A DNA stretch of 11,777 bases from Lachnospiraceae bacterium (GCA_021199405.1 JAJQID010000136.1:1-11777), one strand, 5' to 3'; positions 1 to 6,682 are shown, counted from the stretch's first letter. Numbers and translations are program-made. Notes: generated by a model from the letters alone, not told the origin.

Positions 1-53
1 ATTAACTGAAACTTCAAAGAGGAACTTCCACAGTTGATAACCAGAATATTCAT
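1..53 (-). CDS. ackA: Acetate kinase, N-terminal 17 codons (cut by window edge)
   Basis: Reading the minus strand from an ATG at 53-51 gives MNILVINCGSSSLKFQL, the signature start of acetate kinases (VxxxNxGSSSxK, the phosphate-binding loop of the ASKHA fold, with Asn7 and the GSSS stretch). AckA converts acetyl phosphate plus ADP to acetate plus ATP in the cytoplasm. A GGAGGA Shine-Dalgarno lies at 62-67, 8 bases before the ATG. The gene begins 24 bases after the pta stop on the same strand and no promoter is visible between them, so it is very probably cotranscribed as pta-ackA. Only the first 53 bases are in the window; everything past residue 17 is unseen. The identification rests on a short but very distinctive motif plus the neighbouring pta. 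Confidence 0.9.
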   Translation of the reverse strand, partial: MNILVINCGSSSLKFQL

Positions 54-77
54 TTTTCTAATCCTCCATCTATCCTT

Positions 78-1076
78 TTATGCCTGGCACTGCACCGCAG
101 TGATCGCCACTACGCCCACGATATCCTCCCAGGAGCAGCCGCGGGAAAGGTCGTTGACAGGCTTGGCGATGCCCTGCAAAATCGGGCCGTAGGCTTCCGC
201 CTTGCCCAGTCTCTGCACCAGCTTATAGCCGATGTTGCCGGCGTCCAGGTTGGGGAATACCAGCACGTTGGCCTTGCCGGCTACCGGGCTGCCCTTTGCC
301 TTGCTCTTGGCAACAGACTCGACTAAGGCCGCATCCAGCTGCAGCTCGCCGTCCAGCACCAGATCCGGATACTGCTCGTGAGCGATGCGGGTGGCTTCCG
401 TCACCTTATCCACCAGCGCATGCTTGGCGCTGCCCTTGGTGGAGTGGGAAAGCATGGCGATTCGGGGGCTTGGTCCAACCAGAGCCTTGAAGCTCTCCGC
501 GCTGGATGCGGCGATAGCAGCCAACTCCTCGCTGGTGGGATCCTGATTTAATCCGCAGTCTGCAAAGACGAAAGTACCTTTCTCACCGTACTGACAGTCC
601 GGAACGCTCATCACAAAGAACGCGGACACCAGCTTGGTGCCGGGAGCAGTCTTCAGAATCTGCAGAGCCGGTCTTAAGGTATCGGAGGTTGCGTGGCAGG
701 CGCCGGCTACCATGCCGTCCGCCTCACCGGCCTTCACCATCATCACGCCGTAGAACAGGCCGTCTCCCAGGAGAAGCTCTCTGGCCTTCTCCATGGTCAT
801 CCCTTTATTCTTTCTCAGCTCATAGAGCATCTCCGTGTACTCGTCCAGCTTCGGGGAAGAAACAGGATCCACGATGATAGCGTGCTCCAGGTCGATCTCC
901 AGCCAGCCGGCGCCGTCCATGATCTTCTCCTCATTGCCAATCAGGATGACTCTCGCGATATTCTCCTCCAGAATCTTGGCCGCCGCCAGAAGAGTTCTCT
1001 TGTCCTTGGTCTCCGGTAAGACGATGGTTTTCTTGTCACGCTTTGCTCTGCCTTTAATTGTATCAATATAAGACAT
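78..1076 (-). CDS. pta: Phosphate acetyltransferase (phosphotransacetylase), short form
   Basis: 332 residues, the usual length of the single-domain Pta of Firmicutes and Methanosarcina without the N-terminal DRTGG regulatory part. It interconverts acetyl-CoA plus phosphate with acetyl phosphate plus CoA in the cytoplasm, feeding AckA. Conserved blocks seen are GMVAGACHATSDTLRPALQ (from residue 121), FADCGLNQDPT (171-181), MLSHSTKGS (208-216), LDGELQLDAAL and PVNDLSRGCSWED. Ser311-Arg312 and Asp318 fall where the catalytic Ser309, Arg310 and Asp316 of the Methanosarcina thermophila enzyme lie, so the protein should be active. The ATG at 1076 has AAAGGAG 8 bases upstream. ackA follows after 24 bases. 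The gene is driven from a promoter at 1167-1195, leaving a leader of about 80 bases. Identification is secure. Confidence 0.97.
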   Translation of the reverse strand: MSYIDTIKGRAKRDKKTIVLPETKDKRTLLAAAKILEENIARVILIGNEEKIMDGAGWLEIDLEHAIIVDPVSSPKLDEYTEMLYELRKNKGMTMEKARELLLGDGLFYGVMMVKAGEADGMVAGACHATSDTLRPALQILKTAPGTKLVSAFFVMSVPDCQYGEKGTFVFADCGLNQDPTSEELAAIAASSAESFKALVGPSPRIAMLSHSTKGSAKHALVDKVTEATRIAHEQYPDLVLDGELQLDAALVESVAKSKAKGSPVAGKANVLVFPNLDAGNIGYKLVQRLGKAEAYGPILQGIAKPVNDLSRGCSWEDIVGVVAITAVQCQA

Positions 1077-1099
1077 GTTAACTGCTCCTTTCTTATATA

Positions 1100-1119
1100 C
1101 GGTCCGTGACCGCTTTTTT
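1100..1119 (+). terminator. Short hairpin plus T6 in the pta leader (weak plus-strand terminator candidate)
   Basis: On the plus strand CGGTC-CGT-GACCG is followed by C and six T (1114-1119), the shape of an intrinsic terminator with only a 5-bp stem. No plus-strand gene lies upstream, so it could only stop antisense transcription through pta. On the minus strand the same hairpin sits in the pta 5' leader a few bases upstream of the AAAGGAG ribosome binding site. The stem is short and the role is not established. Confidence 0.3.
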
Positions 1120-1166
1120 GTAAAAATATGTATAGAGCAAGCCTCTTGCCCTAAACTCCTTACTGT

Positions 1167-1195
1167 ATTATACTAAATAAGGATTTTTTTCACAA
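1167..1195 (-). promoter_or_regulatory. Sigma-A-type promoter of pta-ackA
   Basis: On the minus strand TTGTGA (1195-1190) and a perfect TATAAT (1172-1167) are separated by 17 bases. Transcription would start near 1160, giving a leader of about 80 bases before the pta ATG at 1076. The -10 is consensus and the -35 matches at 4 of 6 positions. No operator was recognised. Confidence 0.75.
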
Positions 1196-1356
1196 GGGGT
1201 TCTTCCCGTGAAAATGCATATTTTTCCAAATCGATTGCACTTTTTTTTGTACATTATGACATTTTTTTAACAATAAAATTTCACGAGCAAGGAGACACGT
1301 GTGAAAGGGAGCTGCTCTTTCATCACTATTTATACTGCCAATCAAAGGATGGCGGA

Positions 1357-2544
1357 ATGGAGACTTCTATGAAGGTTGCAGGAATGATCGCCGAATACAA
1401 CCCTCTTCACGAGGGGCATGCATATCATATCGAACAGACCCGGCAAATCACAGGCGCTGATTATATTATCACCATTCTGAGCGGCGATTTCGTGCAGCGG
1501 GGTCTGCCCGCCGTGGAGGAAAAGTATTCCCGCGCCCGAAAAGCCCTGGAAGCCGGCAGCGACCTGGTGCTGGAGCTGCCCGTGGTCTATGCTCTCTCTT
1601 CCGCGCAGGGCTTCGCTTTTGGAGGCGTGTCCCTGGCTGAAGGGCTTGGCTGTGTGGATTACCTGAGCTTTGGACTGGAGGATAAAAAAAATCTGGAGGC
1701 CATGAAGGAGTTGGCAAAAAAAATATCTCATACAATCTAAAATAAAACGCTTCAAAATGCTCTCAAATGCGGCAAAAGCTATCCCGCGGCAATCGCGGAA
1801 GCTGTTTCCTCCGCTTTTCCCGAAATGGATGTCCGCTTTCTGACCCAAAAGCAGAATTCCAATACCCTTCTGGCACTGGAATATTTGCAGGCATTATATC
1901 AGTTGAACAGTCCAATCAGGCCTGTGGCTGTCACCAGACAGGGAATGCCCTATTTGTCAGAAAACACAGCCGCCATAAAAGAGGGCTTCCCCTCTGCCAC
2001 CGCCCTTCGCGCCCGGCTTCAGACAACAGAACCGACGGATTCCCCCCTGCTCTTTCCGGGAGACTTCAGTGCTCTGCTGCACTACAAGCTTCTGTCCTGC
2101 GGCTATGAGGATTTATTGCAGTATCGGGGAATGACGCCTCAGCTTGCTCACAAAATTCAGAATGCCCTGCCGGAATTTGAGGATTATGAGCAGTTTGCCA
2201 ATCTGCTCTGGACTAAGGATACCACCTACTCCCGGGTCTGCCGCCAGCTGGCCTGTATTTTACTGGGCATCAAAAAAGACGCCTGGGATGTATACACCCA
2301 GACGCCCTACGCACGGATTCTCGGTTTCCGGAAATCAGCCGCTCCCCTGCTTCACCAGATCAGGAAAAGCGCTTCCATCCCGATGATTTCCAAACTGGCC
2401 GATGCCGAAGGTCTCTTATCTGAAGGTGCGCAAAGACTTTTGAACCTGGAAATCAAAGCCAGCCAAATCTACGACAGCGTCCGATATCATAAGTCCGGAG
2501 AACGGCTGCCGGGGGAATTTCAGAAGCAGATAATTGTGATTTAA
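1357..2544 (+). pseudogene. tmcAL: tRNA(Met) cytidine acetate ligase, interrupted by one in-frame TAA
   Basis: The first open part (1357-1740) gives 127 residues with the nucleotidyltransferase signature EYNPLHEGHAYH (HxGH at residues 18-21) and SGDFVQRG, both typical of TmcAL (YlbM, formerly DUF795), which uses acetate and ATP to make N4-acetylcytidine at the wobble base of elongator tRNA(Met). It ends at TAA 1738-1740. Without any frame change, codons continue (NKTLQNALKCGKSYPAAIAEAV...) to a stop at 2544, including a TmcAL-like NSNTLLALEYL block and the family's C-terminal region. The whole frame is 396 codons, close to the family's usual 400 or so. The start has AAAGGA 7 bases upstream. 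The first ATG after the stop (1825) has no ribosome binding site, so restart is unlikely. The stop differs by one base from CAA, GAA or AAA. Loss of function is likely unless the stop is read through or is a sequence error. Confidence 0.88.
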
Positions 2545-2612
2545 AAGTTGTCACAATATAATATGTACAGATTGCGCTTCACGTATCAGCCAGTACAAAC
2601 CTGGCATATAAT

Positions 2613-2666
2613 TTTGCGGCAGTTCTTTAATACTGCTTCATATAGCCGGATATTACCTGCCGCAAA
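2613..2666. terminator. Inverted repeat between convergent tmcAL and lactonase genes
   Basis: TTTGCGGCAG at 2613-2622 is matched by CTGCCGCAAA at 2657-2666, a perfect 10-bp inverted repeat around a 34-base loop. A competing hairpin uses the same left arm: GCAGT (2620-2624) with ACTGC (from 2632). The tail on either side is only modestly T-rich. It is the only strong structure in the 136-base gap between the two convergent gene ends, so a bidirectional terminator is the simplest reading, but the long loop is unusual. A small mobile-repeat remnant is the alternative. Confidence 0.35.
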
Positions 2667-2680
2667 TATAAAGCTAACTT

Positions 2681-3736
2681 TTACTCCGCCAGCTTATAGA
2701 AAATCACGCAGTTCGGCTCTCCCACCTGAATCTCCTTCGCACACATGGCCAGCGTTCCTTTTTCAATATCTACATTAAAAAAAGTCATGGTGTTGGATTC
2801 GTGATTCAGGCTGACCAGATGTTTATTGTCCGGGAAGAGCATGGCGTCTTTGGGATAGGAACCGCTGATGGGGAGGCACAGGATCTTGGAAAGCAGGCCG
2901 GTCTCTTCATCCCGGTTGAAAATTACCACACTGTTGTCGCCGGCATTGGAGCTGATCAGATATTTATAATCCATGGAAAAATTCAGGGCGCTGGCTGCCG
3001 CGTTGCCGGAGGTATAATTATTCAGGGTGGAGATAGTCTGCACCTTTTCAAAATAGGGAAGACCCTTTTCTTCCTTATAACTGTGGACAGTGATGAAATT
3101 CTTCATCTCATGGACAATGTAAACAAATCTGCCGTCCCTGCTGATCTTGATATGTCTGGGTGCAGAATCCGGTTCAGAGCGGATCACATCCACCTGTTTG
3201 ACCGTGCCATTTCTGTGATCGAGCCTGTAAACATTGGTGTGGTCAAGGCCGGAGTCAGCCACCAGAAGGTATTTGTTGTCCCTGGTCATCTTAGTGCAGA
3301 CAATATGAGCGCGAAAGCTTCGGTCCGCGATGCTGCCCATGCCTCTGTGATAGAGCTCATCGGTGATCCTGCCGATGGAGCCGTCCTCATTAAGCTTCAG
3401 CACCGTCAGCTTGCCGTCATGGTAGCTTCCCACAAACAGAAACTTATCCGCATAATCCGTGGACAGGTAGCTGCCCCGCATGCCGTTGATGCCGGCATGG
3501 TTTAAGGTCTTTAAATCCCCGTTTTTCAATATTTCATAGGCTTCCACCCCGGTGTCTGTGATGGAATACAGATATTTATTGTTTTTGGAAAGGGTCAGGT
3601 AGGAGGAATTGGTGATCTCCACCTCGTTTTTCAGATAAAAACGCCCCTTCTCCATGTCCACATCAAAAATTTTAATTCCAAGGTTGTCCCCCCGGGTATA
3701 GGTGGAAACATAGGCTACATATTTCGCATCTGCCAT
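2681..3736 (-). CDS. Lactonase-family beta-propeller protein (6-phosphogluconolactonase YbhE/Pgl-like)
   Basis: 351 residues, the usual size of the seven-bladed propeller lactonase family (PF10282), whose characterised member hydrolyses 6-phosphogluconolactone in the cytoplasm. Repeating blade motifs run through the protein: YLTLSKNNKYLYSI, CTKMTRDNKYLLVADSG, PRHIKISRDGRFVYIVHE, LNFSMDYKYLISSNAGDNSV and DAMLFPDNKHLVSLNHESNT, each a strand followed by a [DN]xK/R-[YF][VIL] turn. There is no signal peptide or membrane segment. AGGAGG at 3744-3749 lies 7 bases before the ATG. The gene stands alone with its own promoter and converges on tmcAL; no pentose phosphate gene is next to it. The family includes many members of unknown substrate, so the fold is sure but the reaction is only inferred. 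Confidence 0.85.
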   Translation of the reverse strand: MADAKYVAYVSTYTRGDNLGIKIFDVDMEKGRFYLKNEVEITNSSYLTLSKNNKYLYSITDTGVEAYEILKNGDLKTLNHAGINGMRGSYLSTDYADKFLFVGSYHDGKLTVLKLNEDGSIGRITDELYHRGMGSIADRSFRAHIVCTKMTRDNKYLLVADSGLDHTNVYRLDHRNGTVKQVDVIRSEPDSAPRHIKISRDGRFVYIVHEMKNFITVHSYKEEKGLPYFEKVQTISTLNNYTSGNAAASALNFSMDYKYLISSNAGDNSVVIFNRDEETGLLSKILCLPISGSYPKDAMLFPDNKHLVSLNHESNTMTFFNVDIEKGTLAMCAKEIQVGEPNCVIFYKLAE

Positions 3737-3853
3737 GACCGCGCCTCCTGTCTCAGATTAAATTCAGCTTGTCTCTCATCCTCGGCTGAGTATCATTGGC
3801 ACTTCCATAATCTGTCCTGAATTGTTTCTGCCCTCAGCCTCTTTCTGTCTGTC

Positions 3854-3882
3854 AGTTTAACACCGCAGCCTTTTTAAGTCAA
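3854..3882 (-). promoter_or_regulatory. Sigma-A-type promoter of the lactonase gene
   Basis: On the minus strand TTGACT (3882-3877) and TAAACT (3859-3854) are 17 bases apart. Transcription would start near 3847, giving a leader of about 110 bases before the ATG at 3736. That leader holds a 7-bp inverted repeat, GGCTGAG (3784-3790 on the plus strand) with CTCAGCC (3833-3839), of unknown meaning. The promoter lies just downstream of the terminator at 3912-3938, which separates it from the Cys-rich gene. Confidence 0.65.
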
Positions 3883-3911
3883 TGGAAAGTAACCCATCTT
3901 CAATAGAAATA

Positions 3912-3938
3912 AGGAAACCGCTCCTACAGCGGTCTCCT
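3912..3938 (-). terminator. Intrinsic terminator downstream of the Cys-rich gene
   Basis: Read on the minus strand, AGGAGACCGCT and AGCGGTTTCCT form an 11-bp stem (one G-U pair) around a 5-base loop, followed by TATTTCTATT. This fits a rho-independent terminator for the minus-strand gene at 4132-4500. The MITE-like element 3989-4142 now lies between gene and terminator. The plus-strand tail is also pyrimidine-rich, so it may act in both directions. Confidence 0.65.
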
Positions 3939-3988
3939 CATTTCCTTCTCCGTCAGCTTTCCGGAAGCCGCCGGACACTATTCTCTTA

Positions 3989-4142
3989 GGAACTGTTAAG
4001 AGTTAACTTTGCATATGACGCAGGATAAATCTTTCTATGCAAGGCGGCGGAAAGAGGCGTAGCGTGCTACGCTGACTGACAACAACGCAGCATAGAAAGA
4101 TTTAGACAAGTCAGATGTAAAGATTAATTCTTTAACTGTTCC
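3989..4142. mobile_element. MITE-like palindromic element with possible TTA target duplication
   Basis: The 154-bp segment is one large imperfect palindrome. The ends are GGAACTGTTAA (from 3989) and TTAACTGTTCC (to 4142), alike over about 37 bases with mismatches. Inside, TAAATCTTTCTATGC (4026-4040) and its perfect 15-bp complement (4090-4104) pair, and the centre has GCGTAGC-GT-GCTACGC (4057-4072). TTA directly flanks both ends (3986-3988 and 4143-4145), consistent with a 3-bp target duplication. It encodes no protein, so it would need a transposase acting in trans. Nested stems like these are typical of small non-autonomous elements scattered in bacterial genomes. Copy number cannot be judged from one window. 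The right end runs into the 3' end of the Cys-rich gene and supplies its last codons and stop. Confidence 0.75.
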
Positions 4143-4500
4143 TTAATACCGGATAGGGCGGAAATGGATACTGAGCTGTTCTGGTATTTCCATTGCTGCC
4201 GGGCATCAGAGGCTGAGGCGCCTCACAGCTGCAGTCATTTTGCAAAACCACATTGTCAGACTCACAGCAGCCGCAGTCTCCGCTGCCGACTCCATTTACA
4301 CTGCAGTTCACATCCGCGCTGCTGGACACATTTACGCTACAGTTTCTGTCTCCGCTGCGGAACATATTTGCTCCGCAGTTTCTGCCTGCACCGCAATTCA
4401 GGGTTTCAGCGTCGGTGCAGCCGCAGCTGTCAGCGCACCCACAGCCGCAGCTCTGATTTGCCGCCAGTAAAAAGATACATATAATCCACAAAAAATCCAT
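4132..4500 (-). CDS. Small Cys-rich protein with N-terminal hydrophobic segment and 12-residue repeats
   Basis: 122 residues, function unknown. Residues 1-15 (MDFLWIICIFLLAAN) form a short hydrophobic segment without positive charges, suggesting a membrane anchor or uncleaved signal. A Cys/Gly cluster follows (CGCGCADSCGC, residues 18-28), then three 12-residue repeats at 40-75, then CGCC and CSC, and a Pro/Tyr-rich end. In all there are 15 cysteines. The layout recalls small 'high-cysteine' clostridial proteins with a tryptophan-containing hydrophobic stretch next to a Cys/Gly run, which are uncharacterised. Metal binding or an extracellular disulfide-rich role is possible but is inference only. 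GAGG lies 6 bases before the ATG, a modest ribosome binding site. The last residues (R-N-S) and the stop come from the MITE-like element; without it the frame would have ended R-E-stop. It could in principle be a chance frame, but the ordered repeats argue for a real gene. Confidence 0.65.
   Translation of the reverse strand: MDFLWIICIFLLAANQSCGCGCADSCGCTDAETLNCGAGRNCGANMFRSGDRNCSVNVSSSADVNCSVNGVGSGDCGCCESDNVVLQNDCSCEAPQPLMPGSNGNTRTAQYPFPPYPVLRNS
4276..4383 (-). repeat. Three 12-codon repeats in the Cys-rich gene
   Basis: Residues 40-51 (RNCGANMFRSGD), 52-63 (RNCSVNVSSSAD) and 64-75 (VNCSVNGVGSGD) share x-N-C-x-x-N-x3-S/G-x-D spacing, and a half unit (LNCGAG) precedes them. At DNA level this is an imperfect 36-bp tandem repeat, the likely result of in-frame duplication. 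Each unit carries exactly one cysteine. Confidence 0.75.
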
Positions 4501-4526
4501 GGATAACCTCGTGACAGTCTTTTACT

Positions 4527-4618
4527 TTAAGGTATGCGGCACGGCTCAGGCGGTGCCTGTCATTCTTGGTTCAAGTGTTAAAAGGCCGACTCCACGACAT
4601 GCTTTTTTGATACCTTAA
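4527..4618. repeat. Structured intergenic segment bounded by a 9-bp inverted repeat
   Basis: TTAAGGTAT (4527-4535) and ATACCTTAA (4610-4618) are perfect inverted repeats 74 bases apart. Inside lie GGCAC (from 4538) with GTGCC (to 4556) and CTTG-GT-TCAAG near 4565. The segment fills most of the 135-base gap between the GH13 gene and the Cys-rich gene. It could be a second small palindromic element, a structured leader of the Cys-rich mRNA, or part of the GH13 terminator; on the minus strand no clear T-tract follows a strong stem. No protein-coding potential was seen. Confidence 0.45.
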
Positions 4619-4635
4619 CCATCCTTTCAGTATCA

Positions 4636-6567
4636 TCAGAACCCTGTGCGATCATCGTTGACCGGCATTTTCTCCGTCGCTCCCGGCTCTCTCACCGCCT
4701 CCAGCACATAAATCGTCCTGGCCGGGACGGTCAGCGTTCTCTCAAGCTCATGGCCTTCGGGCAGCTTTTCGGTGGCAAGCACCACCTGCCAGCGCAGACC
4801 CTTTCTCAATAACGGCAGGGCGCACTCATGAGCCTGCCAGTGCATATTGAAGGCCAGGAACAGCAGGCTGTCCGGTTCGCCATCCTTTGTTTTCGCATAG
4901 GCGCCGTTCAAAAGCACCCCCAGCTCTCTTCTGTATGGCTCGGAGGACGTCATATAAGCCTCCAGCCCATGGAAGGAAATATCCGGATAGCCCAGGCCCT
5001 TCACATCTGCGCCGGTCAGGGGCTGATCCATATGCAGAATCGGGTGCGCCCTGCGGAACGCCAGAAGTTCCTTCACAAACTGATAAAATTCCCCGTTCTT
5101 TTTCAGGTCCCGCCAGTTGACCCAGGCGGTCTCGTTGTCCTGATTGTAGGGATTATTGTTGCCCTTCTGGGTTTTGGACATTTCGTCCCCCATGAAAAGA
5201 TAGGGGGTACCCTGACTGAGAGCCAGCATGGTAAAAATATTCCTTTTCTGTTTCTCCCGGAGGGCAATCACCGCCTTTTTGCGGGAAGGACCCTCCTCGC
5301 CGCAGTTCCAGCTGTGATTGTAATTGGAGCCATCCCTGTTGTCCTCGCCGTTGTCCTCATTGTGCTTATAATCATAGCTCACCAGGTCATTGACCCGGAA
5401 GCTGTTATAATCCGCCACGCTGTTCATATAAGCAACGGACCGGCCATTTTTTTTCAATACCTCCATCATATCGCTCAGGGTATGCTCATCGCCCTTCAGA
5501 AACCGGCGGTAAGCGATCATGGGTCCCTCATTGAAGGCGCAGAGACGCTTGGCCGGAGAATGCTGATTTCTATCGGAAAGGGGCCTGTCCTCAAAACCAT
5601 AATAAATCAGCTTGACATCCGAAAGCAGGGGGGCGTTCCTGATAAGCTCCATATTGATATGATCCGCCATAATCTGAAACCCGTCCACCTGGTATTCCAG
5701 AGTCCAGTGCTCCAGAATGGAAAGAATCTCCCGCTCGTTGACGGTGTGCGGAAAATAAAACTGCATCCACAGCTCCATCCCCCGGACATGGCAGACCTTC
5801 ACTAGATCCTTAAATTCCGTAACGGCGTCCTTCCCCGCGGCATAGGAAGCCTTGGGAGCATAATAATAGCCCTCCTGATAGCCCCAGTAGTTCAGCTTCT
5901 TTTTTTCCTCTTTCGCCTTTTCTGATGAATATCCACCATAAGGCGCACCCACGGGATGGGCGTCAGCGGTATTTTTCTCCGCCTCTGTAAATTCATAGGC
6001 GGGCTGTAAAAGCAGGGAGGTCACCCCCAGATTCTGAAGGTAATCCAGCTTCTCCGCCACACCCGCAAAGGTACCCTTGTGCTTACAGCCGCTGGACGAA
6101 TGCCTTGTGAAGCCCCGCACATGAAGCCCGTAGACCACCGCCTGAGAGAAAGGAACACACGGACGCTTTGTATTCTCCCAGTCATACTCCTTCTCCGTCA
6201 GGATGCTCTCCATCTCAGAAGCCGCCAGCTCTTCCCCGTAGGCATGCTTCACAAACCGGGCGCCGTTTTTGTCCGGTACAATCTCATCTCCCTCATAAAA
6301 AGCGGCCAGCGTGTACTCTCCCGGCACGTTCTCGATCCGCATGGAATAAACGCTCCCGCAGCGATCTGTCTCATCAAAGGGAATGCGAAGCTCCTCTGAC
6401 CCGGAGCGCGCAGATTTCAGTACTACGCCGCAGTCTGTTTCCCGGCTGACAAAGGAGGCCCGGACGGCACGGCCCTGACGCCGGATGCCCAGTGGATAAG
6501 GGGTCGAAGGTCTGGTGGTAAAGGTATTGTTTATGAGCGGTTCTCCTTTGAATAATCTTGCTTTCAT
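4636..6567 (-). CDS. GH13 / glycogen-debranching-like protein lacking catalytic residues (predicted pseudoenzyme)
   Basis: 643 residues with the layout of isoamylase/GlgX-type GH13 proteins: an N-terminal beta domain (about 1-120), a TIM barrel from about 145 (VVYGLHVRGFTRH) and a C-terminal beta domain. Family landmarks remain: KHNEDNGEDNRDGSNYNHSWNCG (401-423 region), TPYLFMGDE (454-462) and YNQDNETAWVNW. The catalytic sites do not: region I DVVYNH is QFYFPH (269-274), region II GFRFD is GFQIM (nucleophile now Met300, invariant Arg now Gln298), region III acid/base Glu is Tyr323 in LIYYGF, and region IV HD is Tyr387-Asn388. A glycan-binding or regulatory role is therefore more likely than hydrolysis. 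No signal peptide is present, so it should be cytoplasmic. The ATG at 6567 has no ribosome binding site and overlaps a possible -10; AAAGGAG at 6549-6543 instead lies 8 bases before ATA at 6534 (Ile12), so the true start is uncertain. Fold assignment is firm. Confidence 0.88.
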   Translation of the reverse strand: MKARLFKGEPLINNTFTTRPSTPYPLGIRRQGRAVRASFVSRETDCGVVLKSARSGSEELRIPFDETDRCGSVYSMRIENVPGEYTLAAFYEGDEIVPDKNGARFVKHAYGEELAASEMESILTEKEYDWENTKRPCVPFSQAVVYGLHVRGFTRHSSSGCKHKGTFAGVAEKLDYLQNLGVTSLLLQPAYEFTEAEKNTADAHPVGAPYGGYSSEKAKEEKKKLNYWGYQEGYYYAPKASYAAGKDAVTEFKDLVKVCHVRGMELWMQFYFPHTVNEREILSILEHWTLEYQVDGFQIMADHINMELIRNAPLLSDVKLIYYGFEDRPLSDRNQHSPAKRLCAFNEGPMIAYRRFLKGDEHTLSDMMEVLKKNGRSVAYMNSVADYNSFRVNDLVSYDYKHNEDNGEDNRDGSNYNHSWNCGEEGPSRKKAVIALREKQKRNIFTMLALSQGTPYLFMGDEMSKTQKGNNNPYNQDNETAWVNWRDLKKNGEFYQFVKELLAFRRAHPILHMDQPLTGADVKGLGYPDISFHGLEAYMTSSEPYRRELGVLLNGAYAKTKDGEPDSLLFLAFNMHWQAHECALPLLRKGLRWQVVLATEKLPEGHELERTLTVPARTIYVLEAVREPGATEKMPVNDDRTGF

Positions 6568-6595
6568 TCTATCATATAACGCGTAAAGGAGTAAA
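6566..6595 (-). promoter_or_regulatory. Candidate promoter of the GH13-like gene
   Basis: On the minus strand TTTACT (6595-6590) and TAGAAT (6571-6566) are 18 bases apart. If used, transcription would start near 6559, inside the conventional reading frame and after its ATG at 6567-6565, but still before the AAAGGAG at 6549-6543. This supports a start nearer 6534. The -35 match is only 4 of 6. Confidence 0.4.
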
Positions 6596-6625
6596 GATTT
6601 TCTTTTCAGGAGTCAGAATATCAGG

Positions 6626-6654
6626 TTGCTTTTTTTCAGAAAAAAGCGTAGTAT
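6626..6654 (+). promoter_or_regulatory. Candidate promoter of the DUF1292 gene
   Basis: TTGCTT (6626-6631) and TAGTAT (6649-6654) are separated by 17 bases. Transcription would begin near 6661, giving a very short leader that contains the strong AAAGGAGG at 6668-6675. It is divergent from the GH13 promoter about 30 bases away, so the two share one short control region. Confidence 0.5.
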
Positions 6655-6682
6655 AGGAAAAGCTTTTAAAGGAGGACATCCC

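Noticed and set aside
4276..4383. CRISPR-like repeats
   Set aside because: The repeats are imperfect, contiguous and in frame with the Cys-rich coding sequence, with no spacers and no cas genes.
4560..4605. tRNA-like sequence (GGTTCAAG resembling a T-loop)
   Set aside because: No D or anticodon arm, no matching acceptor stem and no CCA end could be drawn.
4828..5805. Plus-strand open frame of 325 codons opposite the GH13-like gene
   Set aside because: The GH13 fold landmarks are on the minus strand. The antisense frame has no ribosome binding site or known motif.
6626..6682. Longer DUF1292 start at 6626
   Set aside because: It would lie inside the predicted promoter and upstream of the strong AAAGGAGG at 6668-6675, which clearly serves the ATG at 6683.
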